Both the position numbers and the translations under genes were made by a program. The notes under the pieces were generated by a model, which was given only the letters and a program-made list of their open reading frames with translations, was not told the origin of the DNA and did no database searches. This document shows, piece after piece, positions 1 to 8,421 of a stretch of 53,446 nucleotides of DNA. Positions within the stretch are counted from its first letter, which is position 1. Each line of letters begins with the position of its first letter. The stretch comes from an uncultured Clostridia bacterium. Lineage in GTDB: Bacteria > Bacillota > Clostridia > Peptostreptococcales > Anaerovoracaceae. The stretch lies in NCBI GenBank assembly GCA_938046095.1, contig CALIXS010000002.1:1-53446 (forward strand). The letters run 5' to 3'.

Positions 1-37
1 TAATGCCGTTTTTATCCTTATTTTTCAGTTCTTCCAT
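1..37 (-). CDS. 5' end of an unidentified gene, cut by the window edge
   Basis: An ATG at 37 opens a frame running off the left edge with 12 codons visible. A good ribosome binding site (AAAGGAG) sits just upstream. The visible residues are Lys/Glu/Asn rich and suggest no family. It lies downstream of the HNH gene terminator and so starts a separate unit. Too little is visible to say more. Confidence 0.35.
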   Translation of the reverse strand, partial: MEELKNKDKNGI

Positions 38-72
38 AAATTCTCCTTTCCGTTTCTTGGATTTTTGACAAC

Positions 73-107
73 AAAAAAGGAAGTATCGGCAATTTGCTTT
101 TACTTCC
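73..107 (-). terminator. intrinsic terminator of the HNH gene
   Basis: On the minus strand GGAAGTA (107-101) pairs with TACTTCC (85-79) around a 15-nt loop, followed by six T residues (78-73). It lies about 27 bases past the stop of the HNH gene. Confidence 0.7.
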
Positions 108-133
108 TCTTGGTAATATCCTATTTGATTTTT

Positions 134-1075
134 TTACTTCGACAAACTGGGATTTATCTTTACATCTATAATTTCTGTTAATGAACTATTTGAAATATCA
201 AACTTGCTCGCATCCTCCGAGATTAGAACACCAAATGATAACGAAGATTCCATAAATAAAATCACTTCTGCAATTAATCTATTTTCAGCAGCAGGATGAA
301 TCATAAGCATATGATAATTGAGATCTTTTGCAGTTTCTAATATCTTTCCTAGCTCCTTATAAATTAAGCAAACACCTGGGACATTTTTACATTCAGTCTT
401 CATTTTCCCATCTATCGCACCTTTAAGGAGTTGCTGGATTTCTATAGCACGAAAATCTTTTAGGTAATCATCCCCAAGCTTATATACGGCATACTCAAAT
501 GCAATTTTTATCGCTTCCAAATAAAAGCGGTTAAATTCTACCGTACAATCATATTGAAGCATTGGTTGCAAATACTCAAATTCTATATCGTCGACTTTAT
601 CCAATGCATCCTGAATTTTGTTTTTTGGCAACTTCATTCTAGAAAGTGTCTTTTCTGCCATCAATCTAGCTTCCACAGTAGAAGAAGCCACTATTTTTAC
701 ATGAGTGTCGCTTTTTTCAATATACGGAACAATGGTCGGTTGATAATTTTCATCAACCCTAATTAAATGACCATCCTTATCTTTTCCTTCTTTAAACGCA
801 TTTGGAATTTTTCCACTCTTCCCCTTTAATCCAAGCTTTTGCCTTATTAGTTTGATAAACATATGATTTACAAAATAATTGTCAACATATGTTCCCAATC
901 CACTATTACACTCCTTACAAACATTAAATATTTTCAATGTTTCATTTCCAAGTGCTTGTGGAATAATATGTTCCTCTGTCCAACAATTATTTTTATCAAA
1001 TTTCTCTTCTGTCTTTTCACAAAATATGCATTTTTTCTTTGTTATCTTGCATTCCATTCTTCTGTTTTTTCTCAC
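134..1075 (-). CDS. HNH endonuclease-like protein (HNH_5 type)
   Basis: The 313-residue protein has an N-terminal treble-clef HNH-like module: CxxC at residues 16-19, an EEHIIPQALG stretch with the candidate catalytic His36, and a second CxxC (CKEC) at 53-56 followed by an NSGLG turn. This is the layout of the HNH_5 family. The remaining 250 residues are Lys rich with no recognised domain; in related proteins such regions give target specificity. The listed start is a GTG; an ATG six codons in (1057) is the alternative, and neither has an ideal ribosome binding site. The gene is clearly AT-richer than the core genes and sits beside transposon and relaxase debris, so it is probably imported. 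A restriction or phage-defence role is possible but not shown. Confidence 0.75.
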   Translation of the reverse strand: MRKNRRMECKITKKKCIFCEKTEEKFDKNNCWTEEHIIPQALGNETLKIFNVCKECNSGLGTYVDNYFVNHMFIKLIRQKLGLKGKSGKIPNAFKEGKDKDGHLIRVDENYQPTIVPYIEKSDTHVKIVASSTVEARLMAEKTLSRMKLPKNKIQDALDKVDDIEFEYLQPMLQYDCTVEFNRFYLEAIKIAFEYAVYKLGDDYLKDFRAIEIQQLLKGAIDGKMKTECKNVPGVCLIYKELGKILETAKDLNYHMLMIHPAAENRLIAEVILFMESSLSFGVLISEDASKFDISNSSLTEIIDVKINPSLSK

Positions 1076-1261
1076 TCCATCTAATTGTCTTTTTTGACTC
1101 TAAAATACACACTACTTTAATCAATATATGCCAACAAACTATAATTTGTTAATTTCTCGTCCATCCTATTATATCACTTTTCTCATATTTTTCCATTCCA
1201 TCAAGCTGAATATTCATTCTTGTAACCATATTTTTATTTAACCCAATACACTGCTTTCTCG

Positions 1262-1555
1262 TTTCGGCAGCTTTTGGATTCTCTAAATGTTGTGCAGTCT
1301 TTTTCTAATAAGGGCTATCCTTTTGATAATGCCTGCTGCGAAAGTTTCTTCAAATATCTGAAAAAAGAAGAAACCAACAGAAGAACCTATCACTCTCTAC
1401 AAGAGCTTCAGCTCTCCGTCTTTGAATACATCGAAGGCTTCTATAATTCCAAGAGGCCGCATGGTTCGCTGAATTTATTAACTCCTAATGAAATGGAAGC
1501 GCTCTACTGGGAGTCACAACTCTGATACTCCCAGTATTTTTTCAAAATCGTGTCT
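1262..1555 (+). mobile_element. 3' remnant of an IS3-family insertion sequence
   Basis: The open frame to 1525 encodes the C-terminal part of an IS3-type OrfB (DDE transposase). It starts inside the integrase core (RQLLDSLNVVQSFS), continues through the GYPFDNACCESF segment that holds the third catalytic acid, and ends with the FYNSKRPHGSLNLLTPNE motif typical of the family. All upstream parts, including OrfA and the first two catalytic residues, are missing, so it cannot move alone. About 30 bases after the stop, the right end of the element appears to abut the relaxase fragment at 1558, which suggests insertion into that gene. No left end or target duplication was found. Confidence 0.85.
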
Positions 1556-1557
1556 AT

Positions 1558-1914
1558 TTACTTGACTATAGTCCAGTAATTGCCGTTTTTGAGTTTTACT
1601 TTCTCGCCATTTTCATCAAGGATATATTCCTTTTTCGATTTCGTTCCCCATATCTTATCTTCATTTAGTGGTCGCATTGTAAGCAGAATATGAGCGTGTG
1701 GATTTCCGTCATTTTTATCATGTAAGGCAATATCAGCACACATACCAACATTTACAAAATTTTCTTTTACATATTCTCGTACAAGATTTATTTGTTTTTC
1801 TCGATTTAGTTCTTTGGGTACCTCCGTACTCATCATGGTTTCCGTTGCATCTTCATTAAAATGGACGACAACCTCATAGGTGGTCTTTCCAATTTTTCTA
1901 TGATCTTTGTTCAT
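1558..1914 (-). pseudogene. chimeric remnant: TnpW-like N-terminus joined to a MobA/MobL relaxase fragment
   Basis: The first about 28 residues (RKIGKTTYEVVVHF then NEDATETM) resemble the start of the small transposon-encoded TnpW family. From about residue 31 the sequence becomes the middle of a MobA/MobL (MobQ) relaxase: PKELNREKQ, LVREYVKENFV, GMCADIALHDK and GNPHAHILLTMRP, the last carrying the HxH metal-binding motif. The relaxase lacks its own N-terminus with the catalytic Tyr and everything after WGTKSKKEYILDENGEK, where it runs into the IS3 end. Both genes belong to the mobile elements of gut Clostridia. The simplest reading is a deletion that fused two neighbouring genes, followed by IS insertion. 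The family assignments are from memory of the motifs. Confidence 0.7.
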
Positions 1915-1935
1915 GTATTCTGTTCATTTTTATTT

Positions 1936-2923
1936 TTACAGTATCGTTCCCTCCGAAAGAATATCTACATATTTTTTATATACGTATTGTCTGTATCTTT
2001 TTTTATCCTTAACCAGTTCTAATATTTCCACATCCATTAAATTCTCTAAAAGCTTATTTACAGTAGGTTTACTAACATCTATTAAATTCTTTATATCTTC
2101 CGCTTCTACAAATGGATGTTTTAATAAATAATTATATACGGTAAGTAAATTGGATACATTTCCTTTTGAAAATAAGCGTATTTTTGCCATATCTTCCTTT
2201 TTCAGCTCAACGATCTTTTGAATAGAGATAATGGCATCTTCCGCTATTTCACAAATTCCCTCTATGAAAAATATAATCCATTCTTCAAACTCTCCTTTAA
2301 TACGAATGTTATTAAGAAGTTCATAGTATCTATTCCTATTTTTCTTAAAAAAATAACTCAAATAAAGAACAGGATATTGAGTTATGCCCTTCTCTCTTAA
2401 ATATAGTATTATAAGTAATCTTCCCATTCTTCCGTTACCATCTAAAAAAGGATGTATCGTTTCAAATTGGTAATGAATTAGAGCTATCTTTATTAAGTTC
2501 GAAATATCACTTTCCTCGTGGATATATTTTTCTAAATCACTCAAGCAAATATCCATTTCTTCCGGTGCAGGCGGAATAAAGCTTGCATTTTTTAAAGTTG
2601 AACCTGCGTATCCAATCCAATTTTGAGATTTTCTAAATTCTCCCGGCATTTTTTCTTCTCCTCTAACATTGGATAAGAGTACTGCATGGGTTTCTTTAAT
2701 CAATCTCATACATAAAGGCAAATCACTCAGTCTTTTAAAAGCATAGTGAGTTGCTTTGATGTAGTTTACAATTTCTTCAGTATCTTTTTTTTTTTGTATT
2801 TCTATCTTTTTGCAGTACATCAACAAGGGAAGCCTGCGTTCCTTCTATTTGTGAGCTGATTACAGCTTCCTTTTGAACATACATAGATACAAATAAATCA
2901 ATGTCAGGTAAAGTTATAGCCAT
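1936..2923 (-). pseudogene. Fic-domain AMP transferase gene, N-terminally truncated and frameshifted
   Basis: The downstream frame (2826-1936, 296 aa) carries an intact Fic core with HPFLDGNGRMGR at residues 125-136, the HxFxxGNGRxxR motif of enzymes that move AMP from ATP to target hydroxyls. A winged-helix-like region follows at about 225-280. The preceding part of the family, including SSQIEGTQ (coded at 2857-2834), matches the inhibitory (S/T)xxxE(G/N) helix of class II Fic proteins, but it lies in another frame starting near ATG 2923. That frame reaches a stop at 2777 just after an 11-A run (minus strand, 2795-2785). Ten A residues would join the frames. About 50 further N-terminal residues of the usual family are absent. 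It may be dead, phase variable or affected by a sequencing error. Confidence 0.8.
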
Positions 2924-3028
2924 AGCGGATTTCGTTATGTCCTCGTTTTTTATATGTGATATAATAAAAAAAGTTGATATAAGTTAATAAATAAAAATTT
3001 TACAGATAAGTATAGGAGAATTAGTTCT

Positions 3029-3386
3029 GTGAAACTTTTTAACAGAATAAACATGCGTGAAAAAAACAAGGTTACAGGAGGTAATTTTTTCAATCTGGCT
3101 TTATATGCATTTATGGGATTTGGAATGGAACTCGTTTTAGTATATTTTATCGAAATGCCTATTTACGGAGTTTCTATGTGAAAATTGGTTTAAAAATAAA
3201 AGTCTTCCCTATGGCGGAATTATTCTTGGTTTAACCTGGGGATTAGCGCATATTTTATCAAAGGGGAGTATCGAGGTCGGATTGCTTTCAATATTGGGAG
3301 CATTCCTGTTCGGTTCAGTATATTTGCTGGTTGGTAAAGACTATAGAAAAGTTTTACCGCTTATGTTTTTGATGTTTACAATATAA
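3029..3386 (+). pseudogene. broken small membrane protein gene (CPBP/CAAX protease-like)
   Basis: A GTG-started frame with an AGGAG ribosome site encodes 50 residues with one hydrophobic segment (NLALYAFMGFGMELVLVYFI) and stops at 3179. A second frame, offset by one, continues from 3183 with NWFKNKSLPYGGIILGLTWG and LAHILSKGS and two more hydrophobic segments, ending at 3386. The WGLAHI pattern resembles the second motif of CPBP-type membrane proteins. In relatives a longer linker joins the two parts, so an internal deletion plus frame loss is likely. It is AT-rich like its neighbours. Confidence 0.5.
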
Positions 3387-3433
3387 GTATTCCTACTGCA
3401 AAGAATAAAACTGAAACCCATCCCTTGCGGCTG

Positions 3434-3535
3434 ATGAACCATCACGATATAGCTGAAGCAACAGGCAGCCGGACTCATGATCCACAGACTTACAGATCGC
3501 TGCTTTGGAATCTCGCTGCGGATTACGGTATATAA
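3434..3535 (+). other. short open frame of 33 codons, possible gene remnant
   Basis: The frame is open upstream of the ATG at 3434 and ends at 3535, with residues such as MNHHDIAEATGSRTHDPQTY. There is no clear ribosome site and no recognised family. It lies in the 150-base gap between the broken membrane protein and the HEPN-like gene, and base composition becomes GC-richer here, so it may be the tail of a lost gene. Confidence 0.2.
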
Positions 3536-3559
3536 CGAATTTGAAGCAGGGTGAACATT

Positions 3560-4099
3560 ATGAATGAACGCGATAATGTTTTTTTTGAAGAATATAAGCA
3601 TCTGAATAAACTGTGCGGCGATATGTATCTGGTGCAAAACGGTGTCAGCGAGTATATCGCTCAGATGAAGCAAAACTCCGCACAGGGACTTCGCAGTGTG
3701 CACTCATGGGGCACGGATCGGCGCATGCTTCAGCATGTGCGAAGTGTCAGAAACGCAATAGCTCACGATACAGCCGGGTATCAGGTCAGCGAAGATGAAG
3801 ACATCGAGTTTGTCCGCGATTTTTACGGACGGATTATGTCGGGCAACGATCCTCTGACGCTGCTTCGTAAAAGTGCCGAACCTATACCTCTCCGCCGTCG
3901 CGGTACCGGCGAACAGCACAAAGATAAGCATGATTCCGTGCCGAACACGAGCTCATCCGGCGGTGCAATGAAGTATTACGATAAGCAACAGACCGACGGT
4001 TCCCATCAAAACGGTGACACACGTTACAGATGGGTCTCCCTCATCGCCGCAATTATCGTCACAGCAGCAATTATCGGCCTGTTCGTTTTGAACAACTGA
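3560..4099 (+). CDS. HEPN-like small protein with a C-terminal membrane anchor
   Basis: The 179-residue protein has a helical N-terminal region and the hexamer RNAIAH at residues 64-69, which fits the RX4H motif with Asn after Arg that marks catalytic HEPN ribonucleases. A low-complexity linker rich in Ser, Gly, Asp and His spans about 110-155. One strongly hydrophobic segment (SLIAAIIVTAAIIGLFVL) near the C-terminus would anchor it with the N-terminal domain inside. I recall a similar uncharacterised Clostridia family (DUF6548). The ATG at 3560 is chosen over the GTG at 3551 because CAGGG lies at a proper distance. No antitoxin-like partner is adjacent: the next gene is convergent. RNase activity is an inference from one motif. 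Confidence 0.6.
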   Translation: MNERDNVFFEEYKHLNKLCGDMYLVQNGVSEYIAQMKQNSAQGLRSVHSWGTDRRMLQHVRSVRNAIAHDTAGYQVSEDEDIEFVRDFYGRIMSGNDPLTLLRKSAEPIPLRRRGTGEQHKDKHDSVPNTSSSGGAMKYYDKQQTDGSHQNGDTRYRWVSLIAAIIVTAAIIGLFVLNN

Positions 4100-4115
4100 A
4101 AAAAAGATACCCGAA

Positions 4116-4577
4116 TCAATATTCCGGCATCACTTTATCCGACATGACCGCAAATGACGCGACTGCCGTCGCACATATGCGGCCGGTTTGTTCTTCTTTG
4201 ATCTTTATCATCGTATTCACGATGCGGCGTCCCGCGTGGGGCACCTCGACATGGATTATATACGACGGTCGGTTCATCGCCGTCAGATATTCCACGGCCA
4301 ACGTTGCCGTCGATACGTATGCGCCGCTGAATACACATGCGGCCGCTCCTCCGGCGTCATCGGCAAGGCTCGCTATAACACCTCCGTGCACAGCACCGTA
4401 AAGATTGAGATGCGCCTTCCCGACACGATACCTGTAATCTATCCAGCTCTCTTCGGCGCTCCAGTTTACGGCTTCAAGCGCCAGAGCTTCATTAAAGCTG
4501 TCCGGGTATGAACCGACTGTCTCGGTCACCTTACTCAGACGCTCGCTCAGTATTTTGTCTGTTATCTTCTCTGTCAA
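4116..4577 (-). CDS. PaaI-family hotdog thioesterase
   Basis: The 153-residue protein is the usual size of a single hotdog domain. LNLYGAVHGGVIASLADDAG matches the NxxGxxHGG(V/A)xxxLxD signature of PaaI/YdiI-type acyl-CoA thioesterases, with the HGG motif near residue 65 and the acid of SLADDAGG in the catalytic position. The middle strand VSTATLAVEYLTAM and the end of the fold (ICATAVASFAVM) are also typical. It should hydrolyse a CoA thioester, but the substrate cannot be read from sequence. It is cytosolic. It converges with the HEPN-like gene, with only 16 bases between stops, and lies 56 bases downstream of the TPR gene. Confidence 0.85.
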   Translation of the reverse strand: MTEKITDKILSERLSKVTETVGSYPDSFNEALALEAVNWSAEESWIDYRYRVGKAHLNLYGAVHGGVIASLADDAGGAAACVFSGAYVSTATLAVEYLTAMNRPSYIIHVEVPHAGRRIVNTMIKIKEEQTGRICATAVASFAVMSDKVMPEY

Positions 4578-4633
4578 GCCAACTCTCCTCGTTATAGTGT
4601 ATCGGGCGTAAAACGCACCCTGGGCGTTCCGAT

Positions 4634-5671
4634 TTACGAAAGTCCTTTGTTGCGTTCAGCCTTTTCCTCCTCCCTGTTCTTTTTGACAAGTTTTATTTTT
4701 TCTGCGTATTTTTCGCGCCGTTCCTCGTCGCCCGCCGCTTCATAAAGAGATACGAGCTCCTCCATAGCCTCGGTGTTGCTCGGAGATATTTCGAGCACTC
4801 TCCTGAATGATTCCTCAGCCCGAACCTTATCACCGGTATGACTGTATGCGACACCCAGATAATACCATAGCGGCCACCATTCGTCAAAACGGCTGTCCTT
4901 TGCGTACGGTGACAGCTCCTCTATGCCCTGTTCAAAACGGCCGGACAGCACTTTGTTGTACGCCGCCTCGATTTTCACCGGCTCGTCGAGCTTCCTGAGC
5001 CATTCGCTTATCTCCTCACGCTGCTTTGTCGAATCGCCGTTATCACTTACAGCGAGTTTCATAAACTCCTCCCATGTGAGCTTAGCCTTCAGGTAGAGCC
5101 CGAGATTGAGATACAGATAACCGAGATAATAGAATCCCATGTCGAAGTCGGGTGCACTCAGAGTAAGCTTTTCAAACGCTTCCAACGCCTCAGCCTTGTA
5201 TCTGCCGACGTATTCTTCACCCTCACCGGCATCGTAGGAATCCCTGCACGCTCTTCCGTAACAATAGAGCGCGTCCTTTGATTCCGGATCGATAAGCAGC
5301 GCCCCTCTGAAGCATATGCACGCGTAGTCGAAATCGCCCTGTGCGGCACTCTCTATGCCCTCGTTTATCAAAGGCTTGGCAAAATCCTTCCCGAAGGAGT
5401 GCCTTATGTATTCGAGGTAACTGTCGCGGTACTGGAAGTTTATGTTACATCCGATTATCACCGCCATGTTGTGTGCTATCTTCACATTAGTAAGCCCCGT
5501 AAGCTCTGTTTTTCTTACAGGTACGGGAACACCCGTCAGTATATCCGCAAGCCCTGCCCGTTCGAGACAGCTCTCCGACAGCTCGTCAAAAATATAGTCG
5601 TTCGTGTGAGGTATAAGGTAATCGCCTATCCTGTCAATCATCCTGTCTTTGTTCATATTCCCGGATCCCAT
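4634..5671 (-). CDS. tetratricopeptide (TPR) repeat protein
   Basis: The 345-residue protein has no signal peptide or membrane segment. Residues about 105-330 form at least four TPR-like helical pairs, for example AAQGDFDYACICFRGALLID, then FYYLGYLYLNLGLYLKAKL, and WYYLGVAYSHTGDKVRAEES followed by FRRVLEISPSNTEAMEEL. The first 100 residues contain a conserved-looking block (MAVIIGCNINFQYRDSYLEY) that I do not recognise. The tail is highly charged. TPR proteins are protein-interaction scaffolds; no partner is evident. The ATG at 5671 sits too near its AAGG site, so the ATG at 5656 is possible. The gene is separated from the radical SAM gene by 124 bases that include a short TCGGG/CCCGA hairpin. 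Confidence 0.8.
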   Translation of the reverse strand: MGSGNMNKDRMIDRIGDYLIPHTNDYIFDELSESCLERAGLADILTGVPVPVRKTELTGLTNVKIAHNMAVIIGCNINFQYRDSYLEYIRHSFGKDFAKPLINEGIESAAQGDFDYACICFRGALLIDPESKDALYCYGRACRDSYDAGEGEEYVGRYKAEALEAFEKLTLSAPDFDMGFYYLGYLYLNLGLYLKAKLTWEEFMKLAVSDNGDSTKQREEISEWLRKLDEPVKIEAAYNKVLSGRFEQGIEELSPYAKDSRFDEWWPLWYYLGVAYSHTGDKVRAEESFRRVLEISPSNTEAMEELVSLYEAAGDEERREKYAEKIKLVKKNREEEKAERNKGLS

Positions 5672-5795
5672 CCTTTTTCTGTTCTTTTTACGGTGTCGCG
5701 TTCAGCGTAAAGTAAGCACATACCGGCTCGGGAATAATTACCCGATTTCCTGAGGGCACTCAATTCGGAGACCCCCGGTTCAAAGCATCACGGAT

Positions 5796-6668
5796 TCAGA
5801 GCATCCTGAATTTTTCATCCTTCAGAAGCCGCGGATCCGACATGGCATGTTCGAGCTGCTTCAGCATCCGCTCTTTGTCCTCCGGCAAATTGCCTCTGAG
5901 GCTCACGTAATTTGAAGCGTGATTGCTCCTGAATACGCACGGGCGCTCAGGCGCGGCAGCACGAAGCATGATATACGTTTCTCTTAGCACCTCTTCCGCC
6001 GAAAGAAGTCTGAACGCGCCGCGTTTTATCTCGTCGCAGATCGGCGCGGAGGGGTCGAGCATCAAGGTGAGCAATCCCACATACGAGGCTCCCATCTCCG
6101 ATATCATTTTTCCCGTCTGCTCTGCATGCTCCTCCATCAGATCGCGGCCTCCGAGACCCGAAATAAATGTCACCGACGTGACCATTCCGGCGTCCTCCGC
6201 CTTTTTGACGGATTCGATTATCTCTTTTCTCGTCTCTCCCTTGTTTACATGTCCGAGCACTATATCACTGCCGGATTCCGCACCAATGTAAACTATTTTC
6301 AATCCGTTATTTACTAATTCTTTAAGTTCTTCTACGCCCTTGCGGAGTATGTCCTTTGCTCTGCCGTATATACCTACGCGCTCACATTCCGGAAACAGCT
6401 CCCGTATCCTTTTCAGTATCGGCAGGAGCTTGCCGTTCGCCAAACAAAGTGCATCGCCGTCGCAGAGAAAAATCCTGTCCACGCGCCTATACATGATGCG
6501 CGCCTCATCGAGATCCTCCATTACCTCACGTTCAGGCCTTACTGTAAACCGCTTATCCTTGAACATCGTGCAGAATGTGCATTTGTTGTGCGCACATCCT
6601 ATCGTTACCTGCACGAGCAGGCTGTACGCCTCGCTCGGTGGTCTGTATATGCTGCCGACGTATCTCAC
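5796..6668 (-). CDS. radical SAM protein
   Basis: The 290-residue protein begins with a cluster motif GCAHNKCTFC (Cys25, Cys30, Cys33), giving CX4CX2C instead of the commoner CX3CX2C, followed by TMFKDKRF. The partial TIM barrel is visible in FLCDGDALCLANGKL, YIGAESGSDIVLGHVNKGET and VTFISGLGG. Relatives in Clostridia, annotated only as radical SAM proteins, share the same spacing, so the 4Fe-4S cluster is probably intact. It lacks a B12-binding domain, a SPASM tail and a TRAM domain, so the reaction is unknown. It starts with GTG behind GGAGG, 13 bases after argS, suggesting cotranscription with the translation genes upstream. Confidence 0.85.
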   Translation of the reverse strand: MRYVGSIYRPPSEAYSLLVQVTIGCAHNKCTFCTMFKDKRFTVRPEREVMEDLDEARIMYRRVDRIFLCDGDALCLANGKLLPILKRIRELFPECERVGIYGRAKDILRKGVEELKELVNNGLKIVYIGAESGSDIVLGHVNKGETRKEIIESVKKAEDAGMVTSVTFISGLGGRDLMEEHAEQTGKMISEMGASYVGLLTLMLDPSAPICDEIKRGAFRLLSAEEVLRETYIMLRAAAPERPCVFRSNHASNYVSLRGNLPEDKERMLKQLEHAMSDPRLLKDEKFRML

Positions 6669-6681
6669 ACGCGCACCTCCG

Positions 6682-8400
6682 CTACATCCGCTCGGGAGCC
6701 TGCATACCGAGAAGCGATAAGCCGTTTTTGATTACAGACCTCGCCGCCGATACGAGCGCAAGCTTTGCGAGCTTCTCTTCCTCATCCTCCACGATTATAT
6801 GCTCGTCATGATAGAATTTGTTGAACGCCTGAGCCACATCTATTATGTGGCGCGTGACGAGTGACGGCTCATACCGTTCTCCCGCCTGCAAAACCACATT
6901 AGGGAACGCGTTAAGCAACTTGACGAGACTGTATGACGCGTCGCCGGAAAGCTTGGAGAAGTTTATATTTGCGACGTCGGAGGCTCTCCCTGCCGCCGTG
7001 TCACCCGCCTTGCGAAGTACGCTCGAGCTCCTCGCATAAGTGTACTGTACATATGGGCCGGTCTCACCGTCAAAGTTGAGCACCTGATCCCACTTGAAGG
7101 TGTAATCCTTTATCCTGTTGTTCGACAGCTCGTTGAAAACTACCGCTCCGACTCCGACCTGCTTTGCTATCTCGTCTATATTGCCGGCTTCGGGATTTTT
7201 CTCCATGATGATCTCGCGAGTCTTTTCGATCGCTCTGTTCAGAACATCCTCCAGAAATACAATACGCCCGTGCCTCGAAGACATGGTCCCCTCCTCAAGC
7301 CGCACCATGCCGAACGGAACGTGCACGCAGCTTTCGGCACAGTCATAGCCCATCAGCTCGATTATTTTGAAAAGCTGCTGGAAGTGGAGTGTCTGCTGCG
7401 ACGCGACTACGTATATATTCCTGTAAAAATCGTATGTATCCTTGCGATATATCACCGCAGCTATGTCGCGTGTAATGTAAAGCGAACTGCCGTCCGACTT
7501 TTTTATCAGGGCAAAGCCCATATTATATTTTTCAAGATCCACAACCTCAGCGCCCTTTGATTCTGCAAGGAGTCCTTTATCCTCAAGTTTCTTTTCGACA
7601 GCAGGCATCTTGTCCGAATAAAAGCTTTCTCCGTTGTACGAGTCGAACTCTATTCCGAGAAGCTCGTATACGCGCCTGAATTCTTTGAGGCTCTCCTCCC
7701 TGAACCACTGCCACAGCTCGACCTCCTCCTTCCTGCCGCTCTCAAGATCGGCGAATATCGCTCTCGCCTCGTCATCGAGCTCGGGATGTTTCTCCACCTC
7801 GACGTGAAACCTCGTGTAGTACGAAAGAAGAGTTTTAATCGGCTCGCGTATTACGTCATCCCTGTTTCCCCAATGACGGTATGCGCATATCATCTTGCCG
7901 AACTGCGTTCCGTAATCGCCGAGGTGATTTATCCTTATCGTCTTATATCCGAGCGCATCGTATATCTTATAAAGCGAATTGCCTATTACCGTACTCCTGA
8001 TATGACCTATATGAAACGGCTTGGCGATATTGGGCGATGAAAACTCGACTATCACGGGGCGCCCCGCGCCTGTATCGCTCCTTCCGAATGAGTCAGGGTC
8101 GTTCAATATCGCGGACAATGTATCTCTCGTCATCGTGGTGCGCGATATGAAGATATTGACATACGCGTTCACCTGCTCCACCTTTGCGAAGAGCTCACAT
8201 CCTTCGAGCTTTTCGGATATTTCCTTTGCTATCAGCGGCGGGGCTTTGTGCATCACCTTGGCAAGTCTGAAGCACGGAAAGGCGTAGTCGCCCATTTTCG
8301 AATCCTGAGGCACCTCTATTATCTCATATATCTCATCTTCCGTAAGCTCGCCCATTTCCGACGCTATCGTTTCTGCTATGCTGCGCTTGAAATCTGTCAT
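6682..8400 (-). CDS. argS: arginyl-tRNA synthetase
   Basis: The 572-residue class I synthetase charges tRNA-Arg with arginine in the cytosol. The N-terminal Add-1 domain (to about residue 105) recognises the tRNA elbow. The HIGH motif is HIGH at 130-133 within SSPNIAKPFHIGHIRST. The KMSKS region is represented by GTMSSRHG at 371-378, lacking the canonical final Lys as in many ArgRS. The all-helical anticodon-binding DALR domain ends with NGLSLLGMQAPERM, the typical C-terminus. Length is normal. It lies 21 bases after mutS2 and is the next-to-last gene of the run that begins with the rRNA methyltransferase. Confidence 0.98.
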   Translation of the reverse strand: MTDFKRSIAETIASEMGELTEDEIYEIIEVPQDSKMGDYAFPCFRLAKVMHKAPPLIAKEISEKLEGCELFAKVEQVNAYVNIFISRTTMTRDTLSAILNDPDSFGRSDTGAGRPVIVEFSSPNIAKPFHIGHIRSTVIGNSLYKIYDALGYKTIRINHLGDYGTQFGKMICAYRHWGNRDDVIREPIKTLLSYYTRFHVEVEKHPELDDEARAIFADLESGRKEEVELWQWFREESLKEFRRVYELLGIEFDSYNGESFYSDKMPAVEKKLEDKGLLAESKGAEVVDLEKYNMGFALIKKSDGSSLYITRDIAAVIYRKDTYDFYRNIYVVASQQTLHFQQLFKIIELMGYDCAESCVHVPFGMVRLEEGTMSSRHGRIVFLEDVLNRAIEKTREIIMEKNPEAGNIDEIAKQVGVGAVVFNELSNNRIKDYTFKWDQVLNFDGETGPYVQYTYARSSSVLRKAGDTAAGRASDVANINFSKLSGDASYSLVKLLNAFPNVVLQAGERYEPSLVTRHIIDVAQAFNKFYHDEHIIVEDEEEKLAKLALVSAARSVIKNGLSLLGMQAPERM

Positions 8401-8421
8401 TTCTTCTCCCCTGTCAATTCA

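Noticed and set aside
3341..3703. minus-strand frame of 120 codons
   Set aside because: It overlaps the HEPN-like gene and the broken membrane gene on the other strand and shows no family features.
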